A stretch of 64,000 nt of DNA, taken from Bacteriovorax sp. PP10. Lineage in GTDB: Bacteria > Bdellovibrionota > Bacteriovoracia > Bacteriovoracales > Bacteriovoracaceae. A program made the position numbers and the translations under genes. Under the pieces are notes generated by a model. It saw only the letters and a list, made by a program, of their open reading frames with translations, was not told the origin of the DNA and ran no database searches. Where the stretch lies: the NCBI RefSeq assembly GCF_035013165.1, contig NZ_JAYGJQ010000001.1, positions 620,001 to 684,000 of the forward strand. Reading direction: 5' to 3'. The stretch's first letter is position 1; each line of letters opens with the position of its first letter. Shown one piece after another: positions 1-7,948 of the stretch.

Positions 1-17
1 CTTCCGGAGATGAAGTA

Positions 18-584
18 ATGAAAAGAATATTACACATTTCAATTTTTATTTTTTTTACGATGATCAGCAATGCTTTCTCTAAAGAAACTGGTTTAACAAT
101 TTACAATTCAACTAGCAATGATCCAGATGAATATAAAACTGTTTATATTGTTTTAAGACAAGCTCCTAAAAAAATAGAACTATACGTGTGTTATGGAAAG
201 TACACTGGTGATATGAATGATTCATATACAGCCGAAAAATACTTTAAAAAGACAGTATCATCTAAAAAATGCTTTGATGTTAAAGCGACTAAAAGCAAAA
301 TTGTAGCAGCAAATAATAATGTCAGATATATCTATAGCTCTATGCATGTTATGGATTTAACCGGAAGCTATCCTAATAGCCCACCTGGGTTTATAACATC
401 AGCTACAACTTATACTATTGATGCTAACGATGACTTAGGTAAAGCATCTGGAAGCGAAAATATCATGATGCTAAATACATATATTAAACATGATAATTTA
501 GACAATCCTACAATTGCTTCAAATAGATTTACATATAATATTTCTGCGAACGTAATTATTCAATTTCCAGAGATTAAAAAATAA
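18..584 (+). CDS. Secreted protein of unknown function
   Basis: This 188-residue protein starts with a hydrophobic signal peptide (about residues 1-21, ending near NAFS) followed by a polar, beta-rich mature part with two cysteines. I recognise no domain. GGAG at 6-9 lies eight bases before the ATG and supports this start. The stop overlaps the start of the next gene (TAATG), so the two are translationally coupled. It is the first visible gene of a three-gene unit with a TIGR02147-family protein and a second secreted protein. The window begins 17 bases upstream, so earlier operon members may exist. The periplasmic or extracellular location is inferred from the signal peptide. Confidence 0.75.
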   Translation: MKRILHISIFIFFTMISNAFSKETGLTIYNSTSNDPDEYKTVYIVLRQAPKKIELYVCYGKYTGDMNDSYTAEKYFKKTVSSKKCFDVKATKSKIVAANNNVRYIYSSMHVMDLTGSYPNSPPGFITSATTYTIDANDDLGKASGSENIMMLNTYIKHDNLDNPTIASNRFTYNISANVIIQFPEIKK

Positions 585-1450
585 TGACTGTTAATATTTA
601 TACTTACAGTAATTACAGGGAATATCTTAAAGACTTTTATAGCTTTAAGAAGCAGGAAAAAGATGGATTTACCTATGCACGCTTTTCTGAAGCGGCAAAA
701 TTAGGTTCTCCAAATTATTTTAAACTAATTGCCGATGGTGAGAAAAATCTTACCTCGGCAAATATCATAAAGTTTACTGCGGCCTTGAAATTATCCGACT
801 TAGAAAGTGATTACTTTGAAGCGCTGGTTAATTTTAATCAAGCAAAAGACTTTATGGAAAAAGAGTATTACCAAAAAAGGCTTGAGCGAATTAAGGGAAT
901 GACCAGCGGTAATTTTTCCAGCCAAAAAAATCTGGAAGAAGCTGAGTTTGAGAGTATCAGTAACTGGACTTACCATGCAGTCATGATTCTAACGAACCTA
1001 GCTGACTTCAGAGAAAGTCCAAAGTGGATTGCGGCTAAATTGTATGGGCTTGTGACAGAAGATGAAGCGGCCTCAATATTAGACCGTCTGATGACTTTGG
1101 GACTTTTGAAATACGATGAAAATGGAAAAGTTGTTCAAAGCTTTAAACAGTTAAAAACAAATCCTGAATTGAAGAAAATTGGGGCACGTCTTTTTTATGA
1201 AGGAATGTTCAAAAGAGCGATTGAGTCTTTTCGCCTGAATAAACCAGATGAGCGCGAACTTGGAGCTTACATGGTTGGGATTTCAGAAGATCAATTACCG
1301 GAAATAAGAAGACGCGTGCGCGAATTTCTTGCGGAGATAAACACTCTCGCATTGGAAAATCCAAAACCTGAAAGAGTTTACTCTTTTATGTTTGCTGGAA
1401 TTCCATTGAGCTCAAACGAAGAAGTAAAAGGGGACAGACCATGGCATTAA
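584..1450 (+). CDS. TIGR02147 family protein
   Basis: The protein is 288 residues long. The N-terminal pattern YREYLKDFY, then FTYARFSEAAKL, then PNYFKLIADGEKNL, is characteristic of the TIGR02147 family, which is expanded in Bdellovibrio-like bacteria and Fibrobacter. The first 80 residues read like a helix-turn-helix region, and the rest is helical. The family has no established biochemical function; a regulatory role is an inference. It overlaps the upstream gene by one base and the downstream gene by ten bases. Being flanked by two small secreted proteins suggests it controls or serves them. Confidence 0.85.
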   Translation: MTVNIYTYSNYREYLKDFYSFKKQEKDGFTYARFSEAAKLGSPNYFKLIADGEKNLTSANIIKFTAALKLSDLESDYFEALVNFNQAKDFMEKEYYQKRLERIKGMTSGNFSSQKNLEEAEFESISNWTYHAVMILTNLADFRESPKWIAAKLYGLVTEDEAASILDRLMTLGLLKYDENGKVVQSFKQLKTNPELKKIGARLFYEGMFKRAIESFRLNKPDERELGAYMVGISEDQLPEIRRRVREFLAEINTLALENPKPERVYSFMFAGIPLSSNEEVKGDRPWH

Positions 1451-1851
1451 GTAAATTACTAATTTCTCTTTTTACTGTGATGATGATTTCAAACTCTTGG
1501 GCGGGCAATGGATCGTCTGGAGTAGGGACGGCGGTTATTGTTCCAGGTTATGGAGCATTAAACTTTAAAGGCAGCGTTGAAAACGTTAATAACGTTATTA
1601 TAGATTCTCAAACGAAAGAAGAGTTGATTCAAGTGACGAAAGTAAATAGAAGCGAAATTAATTTTTCTTCATTGTCGCCTTCAAATTTTGGAAGGGCCAA
1701 GGGATTTGAATTTATTCCAAAAATTTTAGGACAAGAAAATCGTTGGGTTTTATGTAAAAAAGGGCAAGATGAATGTTATAAACTTGTACCAATATCTAAG
1801 ACGAATAAAAAAATTCCATCTATCCTAGGGTCTTTAATCGAGATGCCTTAA
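1441..1851 (+). CDS. Secreted protein of unknown function
   Basis: This 136-residue protein has a signal peptide (about 1-21, cut near SWAG) and a Gly/Val-rich start to the mature chain. Two cysteines near the C-terminus (CKKGQDEC) could form a disulfide. It overlaps the TIGR02147 gene by ten bases, so coupled translation is likely. A strong terminator follows immediately, closing the operon. No family was recognised. Confidence 0.72.
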   Translation: MALSKLLISLFTVMMISNSWAGNGSSGVGTAVIVPGYGALNFKGSVENVNNVIIDSQTKEELIQVTKVNRSEINFSSLSPSNFGRAKGFEFIPKILGQENRWVLCKKGQDECYKLVPISKTNKKIPSILGSLIEMP

Positions 1852-1854
1852 AAC

Positions 1855-1884
1855 AAAAAGGCCCGGATTAACCGGGCCTTTTTA
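1855..1884. terminator. Bidirectional intrinsic terminator
   Basis: The stem GGCCCGG (1860-1866) pairs with CCGGGCC (1872-1878) around a five-base loop. A-rich sequence lies on its left and a T-tract on its right, so it can end both the plus-strand operon (stop 1851) and the convergent S41 peptidase gene (stop 1885). Confidence 0.9.
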
Positions 1885-3429
1885 TTAATTCATTGATTGT
1901 TTTATTTCATTATCATAATCAATTATCGAGTACGAATCAGCTACTGGAGCTCTAGACTTAATTCCAGAGTCTTTCAGATCATTCATATCAATAGAGGCTT
2001 CGTTAGTTTTTTCAGCAGCAATGTTAATCGTTTTTAATAGCTGTTGATCTTCTCCGGCCATTCTCTCTTCAAGTGTAGGCTCGATTGTAATATCAGGAAG
2101 TGTTCCCACACCTTCTAAGAATGTTTTGCTAACGGCAGTTAGGCCTTGAGCAACAGAGTATCTAAAATTTAATCCAGAAAATGGAAGTTCGAAAACATGC
2201 GGAGTTCCTGTACCGCCACCAGTTCCTTCACCTACAATTGTAGCTAGCTTGTTTTCTTTTAAAGCGGAAACAAAAGTATCACACGCACTAAAGCAGAACG
2301 CTGAAGTTAAAGCGTAAACTTTACCTTTGTAAGCTGATTCTTGAGGAAAGACAGTTACTGGAGCAAATGGTGTGAATTCATCACCTTCGTTGTATTCAGC
2401 ATCCAATAGAACATATCCTCTGTCGGCAAGAAGAAGATCGCTGATTCTTATGTTTGCATGGTAGCGAATGATTGGTGTTGTTGTTAACCATCCAAGGATA
2501 CTGCTTCCACTTTGATTTCCTCCGCCATTCTCTCTTACGTCTATGATAAGAGCTTTCGTATGAGAAAGAAGTTTCATTGTGCGAGTCAGTAGTGTGGCCA
2601 TGTCTGCACCTGAAAAGCTGTCAACTTTAAGGTATCCGATATTGTTCGGAAGAATTTGTGCCTGCATAAGCGTAGAGTAGTCAATTTTAGATTCAGCAGT
2701 CGCAGCCGTTGCTTTAACCGGCAATGTAATATTTCTTGGAAGCTCAGTAGTTAAAGTTTGTCCTTTAAATGTGTATTCCATCTTTACTGACGAGCGCTCT
2801 TCATCTCTTGTCTTCATCATACTAAAAAGCATGTTGGCAGCACCACGTCTTCTCATTCGAGACGTACTTCCACTCATGTATTTTTCCAGTTCATTGATTC
2901 TCTCAATTGCATCCTGGCCGTTAATTTTTGTAACGATTGCACCTACTGGAAGCTTCTTTGTCGCTACAGCAGTTTTAGAAATAATAAGAGACTCGTGATC
3001 AGTTCCTGGAGCAAGAAGCTCTAGTCTCAAGGGAACTTTATAACTTTCAAGATCTGTTAGATCATCGCCCCACATAACGTTTACGTGACCGTCTTGAAGA
3101 CTTCCTGCCCACTTTTGAAGAACAAGATAGTATTCATAAACTGTAGTAGTGTCAGTGATCGTCGCTTTTAAATTTTTAGCGATACTATCGAAGTCATTTT
3201 GAGTTGCTGCTTTTTTTAAATCCCAGTAGCAATAAATTTTCTTACCAGTATAAACAACTAAATCAAATTCTTTACGAAGACCAAGGCAGTTCTCTGACTT
3301 ACAGTCTTCAGTTATGTTACTTACAAAATTTCCAGCAACTATTGATGTCTCTTTTGAAGGTGTTGATTCTTTCATCCCGCAACCAGCAAGTGACATAAGA
3401 AGAATAAGAGCGATACTTTGTGTTTTCAT
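1885..3429 (-). CDS. S41 family peptidase lipoprotein (C-terminal processing protease-like)
   Basis: This 514-residue protein has a lipobox (LAGC, Cys17), so it is probably anchored to a membrane facing the periplasm. A PDZ-like region lies around residues 145-185 (LPVGAIVTKINGQDA). The S41 core follows: DVRENGGGNQSG at about 297-308, then the nucleophile region FCFSACDTF with Ser381, then GEGTGGGTG at about 400. Known family members cleave proteins near their C-termini, acting in envelope protein turnover or processing. It is a single-gene unit, convergent with the TIGR02147 operon. The substrate is unknown. Confidence 0.88.
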   Translation of the reverse strand: MKTQSIALILLMSLAGCGMKESTPSKETSIVAGNFVSNITEDCKSENCLGLRKEFDLVVYTGKKIYCYWDLKKAATQNDFDSIAKNLKATITDTTTVYEYYLVLQKWAGSLQDGHVNVMWGDDLTDLESYKVPLRLELLAPGTDHESLIISKTAVATKKLPVGAIVTKINGQDAIERINELEKYMSGSTSRMRRRGAANMLFSMMKTRDEERSSVKMEYTFKGQTLTTELPRNITLPVKATAATAESKIDYSTLMQAQILPNNIGYLKVDSFSGADMATLLTRTMKLLSHTKALIIDVRENGGGNQSGSSILGWLTTTPIIRYHANIRISDLLLADRGYVLLDAEYNEGDEFTPFAPVTVFPQESAYKGKVYALTSAFCFSACDTFVSALKENKLATIVGEGTGGGTGTPHVFELPFSGLNFRYSVAQGLTAVSKTFLEGVGTLPDITIEPTLEERMAGEDQQLLKTINIAAEKTNEASIDMNDLKDSGIKSRAPVADSYSIIDYDNEIKQSMN

Positions 3430-3591
3430 AATGATCCTTTAGTGTTTGGGACATTATATAGAGATTGCAGCTTCACAGAGAAAAGCAGGTAAGAAATACA
3501 GATCTTTTCCAATGAAAAGAACCTCGATTTTACAGTATCTTAGGACCTTTGGGGCAGCCTAAATAAGATAGACTTTATTTTCATCTGCAAA

Positions 3592-3620
3592 TTGCCTACA
3601 TTTTTCAATAGAGTTATAAT
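3592..3620 (+). promoter_or_regulatory. Sigma-70-type promoter of the guanidinium exporter
   Basis: TTGCCT (3592-3597) and TATAAT (3615-3620) are separated by 17 bases, which predicts a start near 3627. The resulting leader of about 66 bases contains the riboswitch. Confidence 0.65.
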
Positions 3621-3641
3621 CAATTATGGCAATTGAGCCAA

Positions 3642-3688
3642 CTGACGAGGTGAACCGTACCAGGAGAGTAAAGACGGGTCTTAGGAGT
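3642..3688 (+). ncRNA. Guanidine-III (ykkC-III) riboswitch
   Basis: The leader carries the three conserved blocks of the guanidine-III class in order: ACGAGGTG (3645-3652), CCGTACC (3655-3661) and AAGACGG (3671-3677). The H-type pseudoknot can form: P1 pairs CTG (3642-3644) with CAG (3661-3663), and P2 pairs 3652-3658 with 3674-3680 with one A-G mismatch. The Shine-Dalgarno AGGAG (3684-3688) lies a few bases after P2, so control of translation is likely. The downstream gene is a guanidinium-exporter homologue, the expected partner. Known members bind guanidinium directly. Confidence 0.9.
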
Positions 3689-3692
3689 TTCT

Positions 3693-4022
3693 ATGTCTAC
3701 GACTGTGTCTTGGATTTTTCTTGTCATCGCTGGTCTTCTTGAAATCTGTTGGGCCATTGGCCTGAAATACACAGAAGGTTTCACAAAACTTATCCCTAGC
3801 ATTTTTACCCTTATCACTCTTGCTTTAAGCATGTTCATGCTCGCAAAAGCAGCGCAGATAATACCTATTGGAACTGCTTATGGAATTTGGGTTGGAATTG
3901 GAGCACTTGGAGCTGCTATACTGGGAATAATTTTGTTTCAGGAATCAGCATCTCCATCACGAATTTTCTTTCTAATACTATTGCTTGTAGCGATTATTGG
4001 ATTGAAGTTAACATCAAAATAA
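3693..4022 (+). CDS. gdx: SMR family guanidinium exporter
   Basis: This 109-residue protein has four transmembrane helices and the small-multidrug-resistance signature near the N-terminus ([20 protein letters not shown]), including the membrane-embedded Glu of helix 1. The [11 protein letters not shown] pattern matches the SugE/Gdx subgroup rather than EmrE; Gdx members exchange guanidinium for protons. The guanidine-III riboswitch upstream supports guanidinium as the physiological substrate. It acts in the inner membrane as an antiparallel dimer, by family knowledge. AGGAG lies four bases before the ATG. Confidence 0.93.
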   Translation: MSTTVSWIFLVIAGLLEICWAIGLKYTEGFTKLIPSIFTLITLALSMFMLAKAAQIIPIGTAYGIWVGIGALGAAILGIILFQESASPSRIFFLILLLVAIIGLKLTSK

Positions 4023-4030
4023 AATTTGAA

Positions 4031-4057
4031 AGTCCGGAAAGGTTAAATTTCCGGACT
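4031..4057. terminator. Intrinsic terminator between gdx and aspartokinase gene
   Basis: A perfect ten-base stem (AGTCCGGAAA, 4031-4040, with 4048-4057) has a seven-base loop. On the minus strand it is followed by a T-rich run, so it best serves the aspartokinase gene. The plus-side tail is less T-rich. Confidence 0.75.
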
Positions 4058-4063
4058 AATCTT

Positions 4064-5251
4064 CTAAAAAATTTTAGGTACTCTAATTAACTGATGTAAC
4101 GTTTCAATGGCCTGCATACGATATACTGGTTTGATAAAAATAGTCACACTCATAGCACTGACAATCATGTAAATAATTTTGATTCCTTTCGTCTCCAACA
4201 TATCAATCATCTTTTCCAAAAGCTCAGGCTTTGTTGACCCCTGACAAGTCGCTGTTACAGAGCAAAGGCTTTCATTGAGATAAGATTGATTTCCTAATTC
4301 ACTGGCAATTGGGCCAAGGCTTTCAACTGGTGCAGTCATGAATAAATCAATTCCACCTTCGGCCCTTTCGGTGTGAAGTAATTGAGGAAAAGGAATATTC
4401 TTGGTTTTCAAAAAACTTTTTAGCCATTCAATAGATTCAGATAAGGTTTCAAGCGATGAGTGAACTCTTAAAACATGTGCATGAGAATTAAGGCACATAA
4501 CTTTAGCATCTTCGATCATTTTTGTATCCTCCACTATTGTACCGATTTGATTTGTATGAGCAGGTCCTACGTAAAGTGGGACATTATACTTTTTAGCAAT
4601 TTCTACCGAGCGGTATTGTAAAACTTTGGCCCCCCAAAATGTCATATCTAGTAGCTGGTCATAACTTAAATTGGTTATAGGTTCTGCTTCTTTAATAAGC
4701 TGAGGGTCTGCAGAATAGATCGCTGGAAAGTCTTTTAGTATTTCACATCGTTCTGCTTGAAGATGGGCAGCGATGGCGAGTGCTGTGGTATCAGATCCAC
4801 CTCTCCCTAAGGTTGTTACATCACCACTTGTTCCGACTCCTTGAAAGCCTGCCAAGATAACAACTTTTCCACTTTGAAGTGAGTCTTCAATGCGCACGCT
4901 TTCAATAAACTGGATAGTCGCGTTCAAATGGTTTTCATCAGTGATGATTCCTGCCTGTGCACCGTTAAAGCTTATAGCGGGACAACCCAGATTATTAAGT
5001 GCGATAGCAAGAAGAGAGGCAGAAATAATCTCTCCAGTGCTAAGAAGAACTCCAAGCTCTCTTGGATCAGGATGCTGAGAGAGATCATATGATTGCCAGA
5101 TAAGGGAATCCGTTGTTTTTCCCATTGCACTTACAATAACAATGATATTTTTTTGAGTTTGTTTTAATTCGTGAATTCGATTAGCGACAAGTTTAATTTT
5201 ACCAAGGTCGGAGAGAGTTGCCCCTCCAAACTTTTGAACGATCAGTTCCAT
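4064..5251 (-). CDS. lysC: Aspartate kinase
   Basis: The product (395 residues from the chosen start) phosphorylates L-aspartate, the first step towards lysine, threonine and methionine. The N-terminal KFGGATL is the substrate-binding loop (usually KFGGTS). GRGGSDTTALAIAA and DFPAIYSADP are kinase-domain signatures, and the last 130 residues fit the paired ACT domains that bind the feedback inhibitor. An ATG twelve bases further upstream exists, but GAGG precedes only the ATG at 5251. It is monofunctional, with no homoserine dehydrogenase domain. A homoserine-kinase-like gene lies at 58 kb. Confidence 0.92.
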   Translation of the reverse strand: MELIVQKFGGATLSDLGKIKLVANRIHELKQTQKNIIVIVSAMGKTTDSLIWQSYDLSQHPDPRELGVLLSTGEIISASLLAIALNNLGCPAISFNGAQAGIITDENHLNATIQFIESVRIEDSLQSGKVVILAGFQGVGTSGDVTTLGRGGSDTTALAIAAHLQAERCEILKDFPAIYSADPQLIKEAEPITNLSYDQLLDMTFWGAKVLQYRSVEIAKKYNVPLYVGPAHTNQIGTIVEDTKMIEDAKVMCLNSHAHVLRVHSSLETLSESIEWLKSFLKTKNIPFPQLLHTERAEGGIDLFMTAPVESLGPIASELGNQSYLNESLCSVTATCQGSTKPELLEKMIDMLETKGIKIIYMIVSAMSVTIFIKPVYRMQAIETLHQLIRVPKIF

Positions 5252-5575
5252 GCAATGCCTCATCTTGTGATGATTATGTTATGAATATAGATATTTCGCA
5301 TTCTTGGAAGGAAGTAAATCGTGTTTCAAAAGTTTTACTTTATCTTTATAACTTTGAAGGAGGTTTTTATTCTTTCTTTATTTGCACTTTTTCATTACTG
5401 ACATATACAAGAATCTATTTTTAATCCATAATAAGAAAAGGTATCAGTTCATGCCACCCCCCTTCAAATGGGAAAGCACCTAAGTGTCGAATACAAGCGA
5501 TAGACCTCATAAACCTAAAATTATGGTTTAAGCAGAAGAAGGGAATGTTTTTAAAACCACAATTGGAGGTTTCAG
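5252..5575. other. Intergenic region between lysC and a DnaB-like gene
   Basis: This 324-base AT-rich stretch separates two divergent genes and must hold both promoters. I see no convincing RNA structure, repeat or lysine-riboswitch signature. The possible 47-codon reading frame from 5281 has no ribosome-binding site. Confidence 0.5.
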
Positions 5576-6376
5576 ATGAAATTGTCAGCACCCATTCATG
5601 TCCTAAAAGCAGAAGCTCAGCTTCTAAAAAAAGAAAAATCAATTACCAACACCGAAGCCCTGGATCTCATTGCAAAGAGAGAAGGTTTTGATTCGTGGTC
5701 ATTACTTCAGTCTAAAAAAGATGACATGTTTCCCAAGTCATATAATGAAATCCTGGGGTTTTTTAATCCAGGAGATATCGTTCTTATTGGAGCGAGACCT
5801 TCCAAAGGAAAAACTTCTTTTACTATTGGATTATTTGTTCAAGCTATTCAAAAGAAGGCCGCGAAAAACTTTTGCTTTTCATTATCGGAAGTCCATAAGG
5901 ATATTGCTAAAAGAATGGCCGTTTATGATGAATCGTTAGGCGAGAACAATGCCTACTTTGAATTAGATTATTCAAACGATATCAGTGCTGATTACATTAT
6001 TGAGAAAACAAAAAAATCTATCTCTAAAGGATCACTCATCGTTATTGATTATCTTCAACTGCTTGATGAAAAAAGATCTAATCCGCCATTGCAAGTTCAA
6101 GTTGAAAAATTAAAACTTTATGCAAAAGAAAAAGAATGCGTAGTAGTTTTTATTTCTCAGCTAGACAGAGAGCTGGAAAATAGAGCAGATAAAAAACCTA
6201 CGATGGGTGATATCAGATTACCTAATCCTTTGGAGCTTAAGTTTTTTAATAAAATTATGTTCCTTCATAAAGAAGATGATAAATCATCAGTTGCTGATGT
6301 TCTTTTCTATCGTCCTAAGGAATTTAGTTTCAAGGTTGGATGGGATTCTTCTTCTTCGAAGTTATATTCGATATAA
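5576..6376 (+). CDS. DnaB-like RecA-fold ATPase with an N-terminal small domain
   Basis: The protein is 266 residues long. Residues 1-45 (LKAEAQLLKKEKSITNTEAL, then REGFDSWSLL) resemble the small helical domain found at the end of some 'glyoxalase superfamily' proteins (Glyoxalase_8-like). Residues 60-266 are a DnaB C-terminal-like core: Walker A GARPSKGKTS (about 77-86), Walker B LIVIDYLQLLD, and a FISQLDRE sensor motif. Replicative DnaB is about 450 residues, so this is a short accessory homologue, not the main helicase. GGAGG lies seven bases before the ATG. Nucleic-acid motor activity is inferred only from the fold. Confidence 0.75.
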   Translation: MKLSAPIHVLKAEAQLLKKEKSITNTEALDLIAKREGFDSWSLLQSKKDDMFPKSYNEILGFFNPGDIVLIGARPSKGKTSFTIGLFVQAIQKKAAKNFCFSLSEVHKDIAKRMAVYDESLGENNAYFELDYSNDISADYIIEKTKKSISKGSLIVIDYLQLLDEKRSNPPLQVQVEKLKLYAKEKECVVVFISQLDRELENRADKKPTMGDIRLPNPLELKFFNKIMFLHKEDDKSSVADVLFYRPKEFSFKVGWDSSSSKLYSI

Positions 6377-6383
6377 CATTAAA

Positions 6384-6412
6384 AAGAATGGCCCGGAAAT
6401 CGGGCCATTCTT
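6384..6412. terminator. Bidirectional intrinsic terminator
   Basis: A near-perfect stem of about 12 bases (AAGAATGGCCCG at 6384-6395 against 6401-6412) has a five-base loop and AT-rich flanks. It separates the convergent DnaB-like and MFS genes. Confidence 0.85.
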
Positions 6413-6421
6413 ATTTAAAAG

Positions 6422-7843
6422 TTAAACAGGTTCGTTATTTATTCTTTTCGAAACGATATAGTTAAAAAAGATTGCCACTATCGGAAATAGACAAAATCCA
6501 AACAGAAGTGTCTTTGAAATATAAGAATACTCTTCAATTGTCTGAGCATGAGAAATCCCATTAAAATTTACAATCGCTCCGGCCAATGCCGCACCTAAAG
6601 AAGTAAAAAATAATTGTGATGTCGTCACACTTGCTGAGGCCAGCTCTTTTTCTTCTTCGGGAATGGCCATAAATAATCTTGTAACCAGATAGGGATATCC
6701 CATTCCGATTCCAAATCCTAAAAATAGCAACCCAGCACCGATAAAGATCAGTGATGAAGTCGCATGAGGCAGAAAATAACTTAGAGTTATAGAGCCAAAA
6801 AGCATAATCAGTGGACTTGCTAGGACAATGCGACTGATGTCTTCTTTCTTAGTGAGTCCGGAAAAGAACATGGAAGCGATTGACCAGCCAGCGGCCATTA
6901 GGGCAGCAATATATCCAGAAGCAAAAGGTGTCTGAAGGTGAATTTTTTGCAGGAAGAGTGGAATAAAAACTTCAGACTGCATCCCAATAACAAGAAATGC
7001 CATGGCTGCGTAGATAGTAAAAATTGGTGAACCTAGTTTAAAAGAGTTTGTAGGCAGTACTCTTGAAGCTGAGGGCCCTCGTTCTAGAAAGGCCAAAGTT
7101 CCAAAAAGTAGAGCACAGATTAAAATTCCTAAAATGTTTTTTGTAGGATTTTCATCAAGACTGCTGATTGAAACTGTTAAAACAGAAAGCACTAGAAGTA
7201 TAAGTCTTACAAAAGGAATTTTAGAAGAGACTCCTGAAGTATTTTCCTGATCAAATTTTTTCAAAACAATATTCGTTAAAAAAGAATAAAGAACAGTTAG
7301 GACAACAACCGATCCAAAAGCAGCTCTCCACACACCGAACTCAGCAAATAATCCTCCAATTGCAGGACCTGTCAGTGTGGCCACTCCCCACATGGCTGAA
7401 ATAAGTGCCATGGCCCTCGGCCATAATTTAGGTTCAAAAAGTAATCGGATCATTGCATACGCTAAAGCAAAAAGAAGTCCTCCACCAAAACCTTGAATGG
7501 TTCTTCCAATAAGCATGATGATCATAGAAGGAGCAAGACAACAAAGTAGTGAACCTGTTCCGAAAAATAGTAGGGCAGTGTTAAATGCTTTTTTAGGTGA
7601 AGATTTTGCCAGGAGTTTAGATGAGAGTGCTGAACCTAAAATAGAGGCCACGATATAAAGAACCGTGTTGAGTGAGTAGTACTGAATTCCGCCAATGTCT
7701 TTAACGATGGTAGGGAGAATTGAGATCGTGATGTAGACATCAATAGCATGAAGACCGACACCTCCAGCTAGAGCAATGGAGCTATATTTATTTTTACCTT
7801 TGAGGAACTGTCCCCAACCAACTGAATCTGTATCCTGGCCCAT
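6422..7843 (-). CDS. MFS transporter (drug/metabolite exporter type)
   Basis: This 473-residue integral membrane protein has at least 12 hydrophobic helices. GRTIQGFGGGLLFALAYAMI and GPAIGGLFAEFGVWRAAF match the conserved motifs of the proton-driven drug:H+ antiporters (the DHA2-like arrangement). The substrate cannot be read from the sequence. AGGA precedes the ATG. It is divergent from a Cys-rich regulator, with inverted-repeat operators between the two, so it is probably that regulator's target. Confidence 0.88.
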   Translation of the reverse strand: MGQDTDSVGWGQFLKGKNKYSSIALAGGVGLHAIDVYITISILPTIVKDIGGIQYYSLNTVLYIVASILGSALSSKLLAKSSPKKAFNTALLFFGTGSLLCCLAPSMIIMLIGRTIQGFGGGLLFALAYAMIRLLFEPKLWPRAMALISAMWGVATLTGPAIGGLFAEFGVWRAAFGSVVVLTVLYSFLTNIVLKKFDQENTSGVSSKIPFVRLILLVLSVLTVSISSLDENPTKNILGILICALLFGTLAFLERGPSASRVLPTNSFKLGSPIFTIYAAMAFLVIGMQSEVFIPLFLQKIHLQTPFASGYIAALMAAGWSIASMFFSGLTKKEDISRIVLASPLIMLFGSITLSYFLPHATSSLIFIGAGLLFLGFGIGMGYPYLVTRLFMAIPEEEKELASASVTTSQLFFTSLGAALAGAIVNFNGISHAQTIEEYSYISKTLLFGFCLFPIVAIFFNYIVSKRINNEPV

Positions 7844-7874
7844 ATCGTTTCCTGCGTTGATAGTTTTTATTTAG

Positions 7875-7890
7875 ACAAGTTTTTACTTGT
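7875..7890. promoter_or_regulatory. Operator 1 (inverted repeat)
   Basis: ACAAGT-TTTT-ACTTGT is a perfect palindrome 32 bases upstream of the MFS gene. It shares the form CAAGT-N4-ACTTG with a second site at 7923-7936. It is the probable binding site of the divergent regulator. Confidence 0.75.
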
Positions 7891-7922
7891 TTAAGTAAAA
7901 TAGAGCGGCCCCGTAGATTTTG

Positions 7923-7942
7923 CAAGTTAAAACTTGTATAAT
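7923..7942 (+). promoter_or_regulatory. Operator 2 overlapping the regulator's promoter
   Basis: CAAGT-TAAA-ACTTG (7923-7936) repeats the operator-1 pattern 47 bases away (centre to centre). It directly abuts a TATAAT box at 7937-7942, so binding would block RNA polymerase and give autorepression. A start seven bases after the box coincides with the ATG at 7949. Confidence 0.7.
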
Positions 7943-7948
7943 GAATTT

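Noticed and set aside
3620-3838. 72-codon minus-strand frame over the gdx start and riboswitch
   Set aside because: It is antisense to a well-supported gene and a riboswitch and has no family features.
5281-5424. 47-codon plus-strand frame between lysC and the DnaB-like gene
   Set aside because: No ribosome-binding site, no conserved-looking composition, and it lies in a divergent promoter region.
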